64,000 nt of DNA from Sphingomonas sp. BK235 (GTDB taxonomy: Bacteria > Pseudomonadota > Alphaproteobacteria > Sphingomonadales > Sphingomonadaceae): the NCBI RefSeq assembly GCF_004345855.1, contig NZ_SLXN01000001.1, positions 186,001-250,000 of the forward strand, in the 5' to 3' direction. Positions 15,443-24,084 of the stretch are shown here, piece by piece; position 1 is the stretch's first letter; the number at the start of each line of letters is the position of its first letter. The notes under the pieces were generated by a model. That model saw nothing but the letters and a program-made list of their open reading frames with translations, did no database searches and was not told the origin of the DNA. Both the position numbers and the translations under genes were made by a program.

Positions 15443-17686
15443 TCAGAAACCGGCGCCCAGCGTCACGCCGACGGTTCGCGGCCGGATCACGCCCGCGCTC
15501 GCGGCGCCGAACGGGGCATTGGGCGGGGCGGCGAGATCGAGCGATGTCTTGCCATCCACGTCGGTGAGGTTCTTGGCATAGACCTCGACCGAGAAGCGTC
15601 CGAAGTCCACCCCCGCGCGCAGGTCGACCACCTCATAGCCGTCGATCGACGCCTGCCGCCCGTTCGCCGCGCGCAGCGACGCATTGTAGCTGGCGGGCTG
15701 ATCCGACAGCAGCCGGATCGAGCCGCCGACGAACGCCTGGGCATCGCGCCCGACCGACCATTCGTAGTCGGCGTTGGCCGCGACGCTCCACTCGGGGGTG
15801 TAGGGCAGGCGATCGCCGCGCAGTCCGCCGACCTGTTCGGGCGTGTCGTCGCGCAGCTTGGCGTCGGTATAGGCGCCGTTGAGCGAGGTGACGAGCCCGC
15901 GGGTCGGGCGCAGCGTCGCGGTGAACTCGAAGCCGTCGCTGCGCGCCTTGCCGCCATTGAAGTTGAGCCCGAACTGGCCGATCTGGCCGATCACCTGGAT
16001 GTCGGACCAGTCGATGTGGAAGGCGGCGAGATCGATGGCGAAGCTGCGGTCGCTCGTCTCCGCCTTCACCCCGGCCTCGTAGCTGACGAGGCTGTCGGAA
16101 TCATAGGTGCGCAGCTCGGGCGGCGCGTCGGGCGAGAGCGCATTGGGGCCGCCCGGGCGGAACCCCTTGGCGACGCGCGCATAGACCGCGGCGCGCTCGC
16201 CCAGATTGATCTTGGGCGAGACCGACCAGGTGAACACGTCCTCCTTCGACCGCGCGGTCGGCAGGATGGTCAGCGGCGCGCCCGTCAGCGCGCCGTCGGT
16301 GGTCTGGTCGGCGCGCTGGCTGTTGTGGCTGTAGCGGCCGCCGAAGGTGAGATCGAACACGCGCCCGAGGTGCAGCGTCGCGTTGGCGAAGCCCGCTACC
16401 TCCTCGTAGCGCGAGTCGAGCACCGACAGGCCGAGCAGCGGCAGCCCTGCCACCGGCGTGGTCGTGCCCGGCGTATAGGCGAGGTAATCCTGATCGATCC
16501 TGCCCTTCTCGTGCGAGTAATAGCCGCCCACCAGCCACTCGAACATGGTGCTCGCGGGCGACTGGAGCCGCAGCTCCTGGGTGAAGCGCTTCACCTCGGT
16601 GCGCTGCAGCTGCGCGAAATCGTTGGCGACGCCGAGCTGCTCCTCGACGATCGCGCCGATCGAGGGCGTCAAATCGGCGCTGAAGCGCTGCGCCAGCGTG
16701 CTGTAGCTGGTCGCGGACACGATGCTGGCGAAGCCCAGGTCATAGTCGACCACGCCGTTGTAGACGCGATAGCGGATGTCGCTGGGCTCGGGCGAGAAGC
16801 GCGACTGGGTCAGCCGGCCGTAGAGCGTCCGCCCGGTAGTCGGATCGGCGTCGACGCTGTCCGACGCGTCGACGTCGAGGTTCTGGAGGTTGGCGCTGAG
16901 CTGGATCGAGAGAGCGGCGCTCGGCTGGAACAGCAGCGAGGCGCGCCCGCCATAGCTGCGCGACCCGTTGATGTCGCGCGCCACGTCCGAGCCGCCGGTG
17001 CCGACCGAATCGATGAACCCGCCGATGTCGCGGTAGAAGCCCGAGGCGCGCACCGCGAGCGTCTCCGCCAGCGGCAGGTTGATCACCGCGCTGCCCAGAT
17101 AGGATTCGCGCCCGCCCTTCACCGCCTCGACGCTGCCGCGCGCGCGCAGCTCGATCCGGTCGAACTCGGGCTTGTTGGTGACGAACTTGAGGATGCCGCC
17201 GAGCGCGTTGGCGCCGTACAGCGTGCCCTGCGGCCCGCGCAGCACCTCGATCCGCGCGACGTCGAACGTGTCGAAATCGCCCGCCAGGATGCCGCCGTTG
17301 ACCAGCCCGCTCGACGAGCCGAACACGGTCTCGTCCTGATAGACCGCCACCGTCGAGGCTACCCCGCCGGTGTTGATCCCGCGCAGCACCAGCCGGCCGA
17401 ACCCCGGCGTCGTCTGGTTGAGCTGGAGCCCGGGGACGAGCTTCAGATAATCCTTGAAACTGGTCGCCTGGTTGCGCTCCAGCGCCTCGCCGCCGACCAC
17501 CGACACCGATTGCGGCACGTCGATCAGCGTCTGCTCGCGCTTCTGCGCGGTGACCACCACCTCCTCGCCCTGCGGCCGCGCGGTCTCGGCGGCGTCCTCG
17601 GGCGCGGCCTGCGCGCGCGCCGTGCCGGCGGCGAGCAGCGCGGCGACCGCGGTGGTGATCGTCAGCATGCGCTTCGATGTCGTCAT
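15443..17686 (-). CDS. TonB-dependent receptor, first gene of the dgcN operon
   Basis: A 747-residue outer-membrane receptor. The ATG at 17686 is chosen because it starts a clear signal peptide (SKRMLTITTAVAALLAAGTARAQ); an upstream in-frame ATG would prefix unrelated charged residues. The plug begins at EEVVVTAQKREQTLIDVPQSV, the sphingomonad type, and includes RIEVLRGPQGTLYGANALGG. The barrel ends in Phe (VTLGAGF). The gene is followed after 8 bases by dgcN and then the permease and serine hydrolase, so the receptor probably imports the compound those genes handle, perhaps D-residue peptides. Two copies of a TGTCC-n-ATCGGA motif lie 51-84 bases upstream. Confidence 0.92.
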   Translation of the reverse strand: MTTSKRMLTITTAVAALLAAGTARAQAAPEDAAETARPQGEEVVVTAQKREQTLIDVPQSVSVVGGEALERNQATSFKDYLKLVPGLQLNQTTPGFGRLVLRGINTGGVASTVAVYQDETVFGSSSGLVNGGILAGDFDTFDVARIEVLRGPQGTLYGANALGGILKFVTNKPEFDRIELRARGSVEAVKGGRESYLGSAVINLPLAETLAVRASGFYRDIGGFIDSVGTGGSDVARDINGSRSYGGRASLLFQPSAALSIQLSANLQNLDVDASDSVDADPTTGRTLYGRLTQSRFSPEPSDIRYRVYNGVVDYDLGFASIVSATSYSTLAQRFSADLTPSIGAIVEEQLGVANDFAQLQRTEVKRFTQELRLQSPASTMFEWLVGGYYSHEKGRIDQDYLAYTPGTTTPVAGLPLLGLSVLDSRYEEVAGFANATLHLGRVFDLTFGGRYSHNSQRADQTTDGALTGAPLTILPTARSKEDVFTWSVSPKINLGERAAVYARVAKGFRPGGPNALSPDAPPELRTYDSDSLVSYEAGVKAETSDRSFAIDLAAFHIDWSDIQVIGQIGQFGLNFNGGKARSDGFEFTATLRPTRGLVTSLNGAYTDAKLRDDTPEQVGGLRGDRLPYTPEWSVAANADYEWSVGRDAQAFVGGSIRLLSDQPASYNASLRAANGRQASIDGYEVVDLRAGVDFGRFSVEVYAKNLTDVDGKTSLDLAAPPNAPFGAASAGVIRPRTVGVTLGAGF

Positions 17687-17736
17687 CAGCCCAACCCCTT
17701 GCCGATGGACCCGCGCGGGACTCGATCGCCGCGACT

Positions 17737-17770
17737 TTGTCCGATCGGAGAATAGTTGTCCTAATCGGAA
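17737..17770 (+). promoter_or_regulatory. Putative operator with two tandem motif copies upstream of the receptor
   Basis: TTGTCCGATCGGA at 17737-17749 is followed by TGTCCTAATCGGAA at 17757-17770. The second differs in one base from a site on the other strand at 22083-22096, in front of the XRE-cupin regulator and the serine hydrolase operon. The spacing between the two copies is 20 bases, two helical turns. Confidence 0.6.
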
Positions 17771-17775
17771 ATAAG

Positions 17776-19023
17776 TCAATCCCGTTTCGCGATCCGGCGC
17801 TCATAGGGGGCGATCGCCAGCAGCAGCAGCGCGGCCGCACCCGCGATCGCGCCGAGCAGCAGGAAATAGGCGCCGGGATCGAGCCGGCTCCACAGCGTGC
17901 CGACCAGCCCCGCCGAGAAGCTGCCCGCGAAGATCGAGAGGTACCACGCCGCCACCGTGGTCGCGCCGAAGCCCGCGGGGGCGAGCCGCGCGAACAGCCC
18001 CAGCCCGGTCGGCAGGATGTAGAGCTCGCCCAGCGTGAACACCGCGAAGAAGGCGGCGAGCCAGGCCCAATGCGTCGTGCCCCCGCGCGCGGTCAGTGCG
18101 GCGAGCAGCAGATAGGCGAGCGCGACCACCGCCGCGCCCGCCGCCATCTTGCGCGCGGGCGCCTCGGCGCGCCCCGCCGCGGCGCGGCGCCGCCAATGCG
18201 CCAGCAACGCGGGGGTCAGCAGCATCACCAGCAGCGGGTTGAGCGACTGGAACCAGGTCATCGGCACCGTCAGCGCGCCCGCGCGCCGGTCCACCCCGGT
18301 GTCGGCCCAGAGCGCGACGGTGTTGCCCACCTGCTCATAGGCACCGCGGAACACCGTCACCGCCAGCGCGATCGCGACCAGCAGCAGCGCGGTGCGCCGC
18401 GGGAAGCCGCTTCCCGCGACGCGCGCGGGCGGCGGGCGCCGCGCCGCCTCGGGCAGGTAGCGCTGGCCCCACAGATAGACGCCGAGCCCCAGCACCATCC
18501 CCACCGCGGCGACGCCGAACCCCCAATGCCAGCCGTACAGCTCGCCCAAGGTCCCGCACAGCAGCGGCGCGAGAAAGCCGCCGATGTTCACCCCGACGTA
18601 ATAGACGTTGTACGCCCAGCCCAGGCGCGGGTCGCCCGGGGCGTAGAGGTCGTCGATCTGGCTCGGCAGGCTCGGCAGGAACAGGCCGTTGCCCAGCGCG
18701 ATCGTCGCGAGCGCGGCGTAGAACAGCGGCTCGAAGGTCATCATCACGTGCCCCGCCGCCATCAGCGTGCCGCCGATCACGATCGCGCGCTTCTTGCCGA
18801 GCAGCCGGTCGGCGATCACCCCGCCCGCGATCGGCGTGAGATAGGCGCCGGCGGTATAGGCGCCATAGACCAGCGAGGCATGGCCCTGCGCGAACAGCAG
18901 CTGCTTGGTCATGTAATAGACCAGCAGCGCGCGCATCCCGTAGTAAGAGAATTGCTCCCACATATTGGTGAGGAACAGGATCGTCAGCCCGCGCGGCTGG
19001 CCGAACCAGGTCGGCTCGCTCAC
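17776..19023 (-). CDS. POT/PTR2-like peptide MFS transporter, short form
   Basis: A 415-residue inner-membrane protein with about 12 membrane segments. GTG start at 19023, overlapping the DgcA-like stop (GTGA). TM1 holds NMWEQFSYYGMRALLVYYMT, clearly the POT family's first motif, and GGVIADRLLGKK is the family loop between TM2 and TM3. Compared with canonical proton-coupled peptide transporters (about 450-500 residues, ExxERFxYY in TM1) it is short, and the first Glu and the Arg of ExxER are Asn and Gln here. A changed coupling mechanism or substrate is possible. The cluster suggests di/tripeptides or muropeptide pieces as cargo. Confidence 0.85.
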   Translation of the reverse strand: MSEPTWFGQPRGLTILFLTNMWEQFSYYGMRALLVYYMTKQLLFAQGHASLVYGAYTAGAYLTPIAGGVIADRLLGKKRAIVIGGTLMAAGHVMMTFEPLFYAALATIALGNGLFLPSLPSQIDDLYAPGDPRLGWAYNVYYVGVNIGGFLAPLLCGTLGELYGWHWGFGVAAVGMVLGLGVYLWGQRYLPEAARRPPPARVAGSGFPRRTALLLVAIALAVTVFRGAYEQVGNTVALWADTGVDRRAGALTVPMTWFQSLNPLLVMLLTPALLAHWRRRAAAGRAEAPARKMAAGAAVVALAYLLLAALTARGGTTHWAWLAAFFAVFTLGELYILPTGLGLFARLAPAGFGATTVAAWYLSIFAGSFSAGLVGTLWSRLDPGAYFLLLGAIAGAAALLLLAIAPYERRIAKRD

Positions 19024-20012
19024 GCGCCGCCGCCCCAGACGTCCGCTCCCGCGAACAGCGTGCCGTCGGCATAGCTCACGCCGGGGGAGTGGTCCTGCGC
19101 GAGGAAGGTGGGGCCGTCGAGATCGACCAGGTCGGCGAGCTGGCCGAGCACGAAGCCGGGTGCGGTGGCGAGGCTGGTGCCCACCATCGTGCCCACCATC
19201 ACCCCCAGGCCGAGGTCGCGCGCGGCGCGCGCCATCAGCAGCCCCTCGGTGAGGCCGCCGCATTTGTCGAGCTTGATGTTGACCACGTCGAACCGCCCCA
19301 CCGCGCCCGCCACGTCGGCGAGCGACAACAGACTCTCGTCGCCCGCGATCGGGATCGGCGAGGCGAGCCCCTCCAGCTCGGCGTCGGCGCCGCGCGGCAA
19401 CGGCTGCTCCAGCAGCGCCACGCCGCACGCCACCAATCCCTCGATCAGCCGCGGCAGGTCGGCGCGGGCGAAACCCTGGTTGCCGTCCACGCCCAGCCAC
19501 ACGTCGGGGCGCGCCGCGCGGATCGCGGTGACGCGATCGAGGTCGAGGTCGAGCTCGCCGGTCAGCTTCACCTTGATCGAGCGCGCGCCGGCATAGCCGC
19601 GTGCCTTGGCCGCCATCGCCGCGGGTGTGTCGGCGGGGACGGTCAGCGTGGTGAGCAAGGCGCGCGGCGGCTCGAGCCCCGCGAGCTGCCACACCGGCCG
19701 TCCCGCGCGCGCGGCCTCCAGCTCCCACGATGCCGCGTCGATCGCATTGCGCGCGCCGCCCGGGGGCAGGATCGTTCGCAACGCATCGCGGGTCGCGCCC
19801 GCCTCGATCGCGGCGCGCGCCGACTCGATCTGCGCGCGCATGTGTGCCAGGTCGTCCCCGAGATAGTAGACGCCCGCGGCCTCGCCGCGCCCGCGGTGCG
19901 TCCCGTCGTCGAGCGTGGCGACCAGCACGTCCGCGGTCTCGAAGACATAGCCGGTGATGCGGAACGGCTCGGCGAGCCGCAGCGTCTGGGTCGCGACCGT
20001 GAGCCGAGGCAT
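19020..20012 (-). CDS. dgcA: Enolase-superfamily dipeptide epimerase / N-acetyl-D-glutamate racemase (DgcA-like)
   Basis: A 330-residue enzyme of the muconate-lactonising subgroup. The catalytic set can be read off: the KxK motif SIKVKL (Lys147, Lys149), metal ligands Asp176 in GVDGNQ, Glu202 in LLEQPLP and Asp225 in IAGDES, and the opposing lysine in NIKLDK (Lys247, with Lys250 next). This arrangement is that of L-Ala-D/L-Glu epimerases and of N-acetyl-D-glutamate racemase DgcA. Both reactions belong to peptidoglycan or D-glutamate salvage. With a DUF1611 gene in the same locus the DgcA role is preferred; the epimerase role is the main alternative. Its start overlaps the serine hydrolase stop by one base. 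Confidence 0.85.
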   Translation of the reverse strand: MPRLTVATQTLRLAEPFRITGYVFETADVLVATLDDGTHRGRGEAAGVYYLGDDLAHMRAQIESARAAIEAGATRDALRTILPPGGARNAIDAASWELEAARAGRPVWQLAGLEPPRALLTTLTVPADTPAAMAAKARGYAGARSIKVKLTGELDLDLDRVTAIRAARPDVWLGVDGNQGFARADLPRLIEGLVACGVALLEQPLPRGADAELEGLASPIPIAGDESLLSLADVAGAVGRFDVVNIKLDKCGGLTEGLLMARAARDLGLGVMVGTMVGTSLATAPGFVLGQLADLVDLDGPTFLAQDHSPGVSYADGTLFAGADVWGGGA

Positions 20013-22018
20013 CAGTAGCTCGCCGTCATCGCCAGCAGCCCGAACGTCTCGGCGACATAGACGACGACGAGCGAGGCGAGCAGCATCAGCACCGACCAGC
20101 CGCGCCGCGCCCAGCCGCGCCCGTCGCGCCACGTCTGCCACGCGTTCCACGCCATGATGACCACCGCCCCGTAGAAGACGATCGCGCCGAGAAGCTGGAG
20201 CAGCCAGACGAGCCAGTCGTTGCTGCGCCCGAGCATGTCGAGATTGCTGAAAGCCATGAGGATGAACGTCGTCCAGGCGCCGAGCAGCGCGATCTCGGCC
20301 CAGGCCATCACGCGGCTGGCGCGATAGGCGCGCAGCCCGGCGCCGGCGGCGGTCGCGGCCACCTTGTAGCGGCGCCGCACGAACCAGGCGGCGGGCCAGA
20401 ACAAGGCGCTGAGCGCGAGCACCGCGAGGCTGGCGTAGAGCGCGGGGAGCAGCCACGCCGCCGAGCGCGACGCGGGCACGCGGTCGAACACCATGAAGGG
20501 CGAGAAGCCATCGTGGCTCCAGCGCACCACCTTGCCGTCGATCACCTTGGCGGCGAGCCGGTCGTGGCCGCCGCGGTCACGCCAGACATAAGGCGCGATC
20601 TCGTCCCACACCTGGGTCGCGCCGCCGGGGCCCTTGAGCGCGTCGATCACGAGCCGCCCGTCGCCGTTGACCGCCACCTTGGTCTCGCCGAACAGGTTGA
20701 GCACGTCGATGAAGTTGGACTGTGAGTGGCGGCTGTTCTGCCACAGTCCCACCATCGCGCGCGCGTGCGCCGCGGCGGTTCCGGCATCGACGCGCCCGTC
20801 GCGCGCGGTGGCGGGATAGTAACGGTCGGCGAAATCCTGGAACAACTGGCCGCGGATCGTGTGCGCCGCGCCGTCGCGCCCCGCGCTGTTGAACGACACG
20901 TACAGTCCCACGCCCTCGTCGAGGAACAGGTGCAGCGAGGTGTGGAAATTCTCGGTATCGCCGAGATGCGCGATCACCTCGCGGCCGTTGACGTTGGTCT
21001 CGAAGAAGCCGAGCTCCATGCGGTTGAGCGGCGGGATCAGCGACATCGGGTCGACGCGGTCGAGCGGGCTCTGGTGCATCATCCGCGCGGTGTCGGCGCG
21101 CATCAGCCCGCGCCCGCCCTGGAGATGCGCGATCATGAACTTGGCCATGTCGAGCCCCGAGGCGGACAGCGCGCCCGCCGGGGCGGGGACGACGATCTCG
21201 AACGCGCCGGGCTTCTCCGAGGCGCGCGGATAGCCGCTCGCCATCAGCGGGCGCAGCGCGGGGGGCAGCGGCTGGCGGAAGCTCGCGGTGCGCATGCCCA
21301 GCGCACCGAACACGCGCTGCTCGACATAATCGTCGAACGACCGGCCCGCGACGCGCGCGACGATATAGCCCGCGAGCGACGTGCCCCAGTTGGAATAGCC
21401 CGGGGTCGTGCCCGGCGCGAAGATCCGCCGCGGCACCCAGCGCTTCAGATAGGCGTCGAGCGGCAGCAGCGCCTTGGGATCGTGCGCGATCAGATCCTTG
21501 ACCGCTTCCTCGAAGCCCGCGGTGTGCGTCATCAGCTGGCGCATCGTCACGGGCTTGCCGTCGCGCGGCGGGATGCGGAAATCGAGATAGGCGTTGACGT
21601 CGCGGTCAAGGTCGATCTTCCCCGCCTCGACCTGCTGCATCACCGCGGTCCAGGTCACCAGCTTGGACACCGAGCCGGGGCGGAACAGCGTGCGCGCCGG
21701 GTCGACCGGGCGGCGCGACGCCACGTCGGCATAGCCATAGCCCTTGTTTGCGATGATCTGCCCGTTCTGCACCACCGTCACCACCGCGCCCGCGATGTCG
21801 CCCTGGTGGAGCGCGTAGGGCATGAAGCCGTCGAGCCAGGCCGCCAGATCCTCCGCCGTCAGCGCGCGCGCGCCCTGCGTCGCCGCGGCGATCGGGGCGG
21901 GGGCGGGCGCGGCGGTCGCGACCGCGCGCGGGGCGGGGACCGGTGCCGGGCCCTGCGCCGCGCCGGTGCCCGCGGCCAGCGCCGCGACGATCGCCGTCAT
22001 CCAAGGTCTGATCCGCAT
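20012..22018 (-). CDS. Serine hydrolase (beta-lactamase family) with C-terminal membrane domain
   Basis: A 668-residue protein. The ATG at 22018 follows a GAGGGGAG ribosome binding site; a signal peptide or anchor (PWMTAIVAALAAGTGAAQ) starts it. The catalytic domain has SxxK at GSVSK (Ser116, Lys119), the YxN motif YSN in TPGYSNWGTSLAGY, and HLG as third box. From about residue 510 four hydrophobic helices follow (LLPALYASLAVLALSALFW to VLMLLASLVVVYVAETFGL), so the catalytic part is held on the periplasmic face of the inner membrane. First gene of the operon with the DgcA-like and POT-like genes. Likely a membrane-tethered peptidase or esterase acting on peptides before import. Confidence 0.88.
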   Translation of the reverse strand: MRIRPWMTAIVAALAAGTGAAQGPAPVPAPRAVATAAPAPAPIAAATQGARALTAEDLAAWLDGFMPYALHQGDIAGAVVTVVQNGQIIANKGYGYADVASRRPVDPARTLFRPGSVSKLVTWTAVMQQVEAGKIDLDRDVNAYLDFRIPPRDGKPVTMRQLMTHTAGFEEAVKDLIAHDPKALLPLDAYLKRWVPRRIFAPGTTPGYSNWGTSLAGYIVARVAGRSFDDYVEQRVFGALGMRTASFRQPLPPALRPLMASGYPRASEKPGAFEIVVPAPAGALSASGLDMAKFMIAHLQGGRGLMRADTARMMHQSPLDRVDPMSLIPPLNRMELGFFETNVNGREVIAHLGDTENFHTSLHLFLDEGVGLYVSFNSAGRDGAAHTIRGQLFQDFADRYYPATARDGRVDAGTAAAHARAMVGLWQNSRHSQSNFIDVLNLFGETKVAVNGDGRLVIDALKGPGGATQVWDEIAPYVWRDRGGHDRLAAKVIDGKVVRWSHDGFSPFMVFDRVPASRSAAWLLPALYASLAVLALSALFWPAAWFVRRRYKVAATAAGAGLRAYRASRVMAWAEIALLGAWTTFILMAFSNLDMLGRSNDWLVWLLQLLGAIVFYGAVVIMAWNAWQTWRDGRGWARRGWSVLMLLASLVVVYVAETFGLLAMTASY

Positions 22019-22082
22019 CGCGCTCCCCTCTGTCTCGGCCAGTTGCCCCCGGCGCACCGCCCCGGTAGGATTGAAACACTTG

Positions 22083-22096
22083 TTCCGATCAGGACA
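22083..22096 (-). promoter_or_regulatory. Putative operator in the divergent promoter of the XRE-cupin regulator
   Basis: Read on the minus strand the site is TGTCCTGATCGGAA, 13 of 14 bases identical to the site at 17757-17770. It lies 13 bases before the regulator's ATG and 65 bases before the serine hydrolase start, so a protein bound here could control both directions, including autoregulation. Confidence 0.6.
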
Positions 22097-22108
22097 GTGT
22101 GATCCCGA

Positions 22109-22834
22109 ATGGAAAACGCGTCAATGGCTGAGAAACATCGATCCGCCGACACCGCGCCGCCGACGCTGGGCGCGCTGCTCAAGGGGCTGCGTGCGCGCGA
22201 GGGGTGGACGCTCAAAGAGATGAGTGCGCGCAGCGGCATCCCGGTCTCGACCCTATCCAAGATCGAGCACGACCGGCTGACGCTGACCTATGACAAGCTC
22301 CAGTCGCTCGGCCAGCGACTCGGGCTGCGCATGTCCGAACTGTTCGCCGAGGGCGAGGAGGATCCCGCCCAGCCGGTCACCGCGCGCCGCAGCCTCGGCG
22401 ACACCGAGCGCTCGGTGCGGGTCGAGACGCCCAACTACGATTATTACTATCTCTGCACCGAGCTGCGGCGGAAGCGGATGATCCCGGTCGTCACCAAGAT
22501 CCGCGCGCGCAGCCTCGCCGAGTTCGGCGCGCCGGTGCGTCATTCGGGGGAGGAATTCATCTACGTGCTCAGCGGCAAGGTGGTGGTCCACACCGAATTC
22601 TACGATCCGGTCACACTGTCGCCGGGGCAGGCGATCTACATCGACTCGAACATGGGGCACGCCTATCTCGCCGCGGAGGATTGCGACGAGGCCGAGGTGC
22701 TCGGCGTGATGTCGAGCCCCGACGAGACGCTGATGGAATCCATGCTCCATCTCCACGAGGTGCAGCGCCAGGCCGGCGCCCCCGCCAACGAGGATGGCCC
22801 CGCCGCCCCGCGCCGCGCGCGGGCGCCGCGATGA
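22109..22834 (+). CDS. XRE-cupin transcriptional regulator
   Basis: A 241-residue regulator. Residues about 19-73 are an HTH_3 domain (LGALLKGLRAREGWTLKEMSA, SGIPVSTLSKIEH), and residues about 135-205 a small-barrel cupin (HSGEEFIYVLSGKVVVHTEFYD, LSPGQAIYIDSNMGHAYLA) that binds a small ligand in related proteins such as PuuR-type regulators. It diverges from the serine hydrolase-DgcA-POT operon and overlaps the membrane dipeptidase gene by four bases. The shared 14-base motif around its own promoter and upstream of the TonB receptor makes it the natural controller of the whole locus. The ATG at 22124 (MAEKH) is an alternative start. Confidence 0.9.
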   Translation: MENASMAEKHRSADTAPPTLGALLKGLRAREGWTLKEMSARSGIPVSTLSKIEHDRLTLTYDKLQSLGQRLGLRMSELFAEGEEDPAQPVTARRSLGDTERSVRVETPNYDYYYLCTELRRKRMIPVVTKIRARSLAEFGAPVRHSGEEFIYVLSGKVVVHTEFYDPVTLSPGQAIYIDSNMGHAYLAAEDCDEAEVLGVMSSPDETLMESMLHLHEVQRQAGAPANEDGPAAPRRARAPR

Positions 22835-24084
22835 TCGCCGCGTTGATCGCGCTGGCGGCCGCGGCGCCGGCCGCCCCGAGCCCCGCGCTGGCGGCGCGCG
22901 TCGCGCAGATCCTGCGCGAGACCCCGCTGATCGACGGCCACAACGACTGGCCCGAGGCGCTGCGCGAGAATGAGGGCGAGGCGCGCTGGTCGCTCGACCT
23001 GCGCGACCTCGGAGCGCGGCCGGCGCGCTACGAGACCGACCTCGCGCGATTGCGACGCGGCAGGGTCGGCGGCCAGTTCTGGTCGGTGTGGGTGTCGCCC
23101 GATCTGCCCGGCAAGGAACAGGTGGAGCAGACGCTCGAGCAGATCGATCTCGTCAAGGCGATCGTGCGCCGCTACCCCGACACGTTCGCGCTGGCGCGCA
23201 CGGCCGCCGACGTCCGCCGCGCGCATCGCGCGGGCCGGATCGCCGCGCTGATCGGAGTCGAGGGCGGCGGGCAGATCGACGGCAACCTCTCCGTGCTGCG
23301 CAGCTATGCGGCGCTGGGCGCGGGCTATCTGACGCTGACCCATTCGCGCACGATCGCCTGGGCCGACAGCGCCACCGACGATCCGCGCCACGACGGCCTC
23401 ACCGCCTTCGGCCGCGACGTGGTGCGCGAGTGCAACCGGCTGAACGTGCTGGTCGATCTCAGCCATGTCAGCGAGAAGGTGATGCGCGACGCGCTGGCGG
23501 TCACGCGCGCGCCGGTGATCTTCTCGCATTCCAGCGCGCGCGCGCTGGACGACCATCCGCGCAACGTGTCGGACGACGTGCTGCGGCTGGTGGCGCGCAA
23601 CGGCGGGGTGGTGATGGTCAATTTCGCCACGCCCTATATCTCGGACGCGATGCGGCGCTGGTCGGCGGATTCGGCGGCGGAGAAGACGCGGCTCAACGCG
23701 CCGCCGTACAATGGCATCGCGATCGGCCAGCCCGACAAGGCCGCGTCGCTCTATGCCGCGTGGCTGGCGGCGCATCCCGCGCCGCGGGTGACGCTGGGCG
23801 AGGTGGCCGACCATATCGACCATATCGCGCGCGTCGCGGGCGTCGACCATGTCGGGATCGGCTCCGACTTCGACGGGGTCGGCGGCCAATTGCCCGAGGG
23901 GCTCGGCGACGTCTCGACCTATCCCGCGCTGCTCGCCGAGCTGCTGCGCCGCGGCTGGCGCGACGCCGATGTCGCCAAGCTGGCCGGGGGCAACGTGCTG
24001 CGGGTGATGGAGGCGGCGGAGCGCGTCGCCGCGGCGTCAGCGCCGGGCGCGACCGGCGCGGACCAGCGCGGCGTCGAGCGCTGA
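22831..24084 (+). CDS. Membrane dipeptidase (renal dipeptidase family M19), exported
   Basis: A 417-residue zinc dipeptidase. It starts at the ATG at 22831, overlapping the regulator stop (ATGA), with a short signal sequence (MIAALIALAAAAPAAPSPALA). Metal-site motifs in order: IDGHNDWPEALREN (HxD), IGVEGGGQID (bridging Glu), VIFSHSSARAL (His), and GIGSDFDG (Asp). M19 enzymes cleave dipeptides with a D-residue at the C-terminal side, an uncommon skill. That agrees with the D-glutamate genes of this locus. It would release free amino acids in the periplasm for import. Confidence 0.92.
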   Translation: MIAALIALAAAAPAAPSPALAARVAQILRETPLIDGHNDWPEALRENEGEARWSLDLRDLGARPARYETDLARLRRGRVGGQFWSVWVSPDLPGKEQVEQTLEQIDLVKAIVRRYPDTFALARTAADVRRAHRAGRIAALIGVEGGGQIDGNLSVLRSYAALGAGYLTLTHSRTIAWADSATDDPRHDGLTAFGRDVVRECNRLNVLVDLSHVSEKVMRDALAVTRAPVIFSHSSARALDDHPRNVSDDVLRLVARNGGVVMVNFATPYISDAMRRWSADSAAEKTRLNAPPYNGIAIGQPDKAASLYAAWLAAHPAPRVTLGEVADHIDHIARVAGVDHVGIGSDFDGVGGQLPEGLGDVSTYPALLAELLRRGWRDADVAKLAGGNVLRVMEAAERVAAASAPGATGADQRGVER

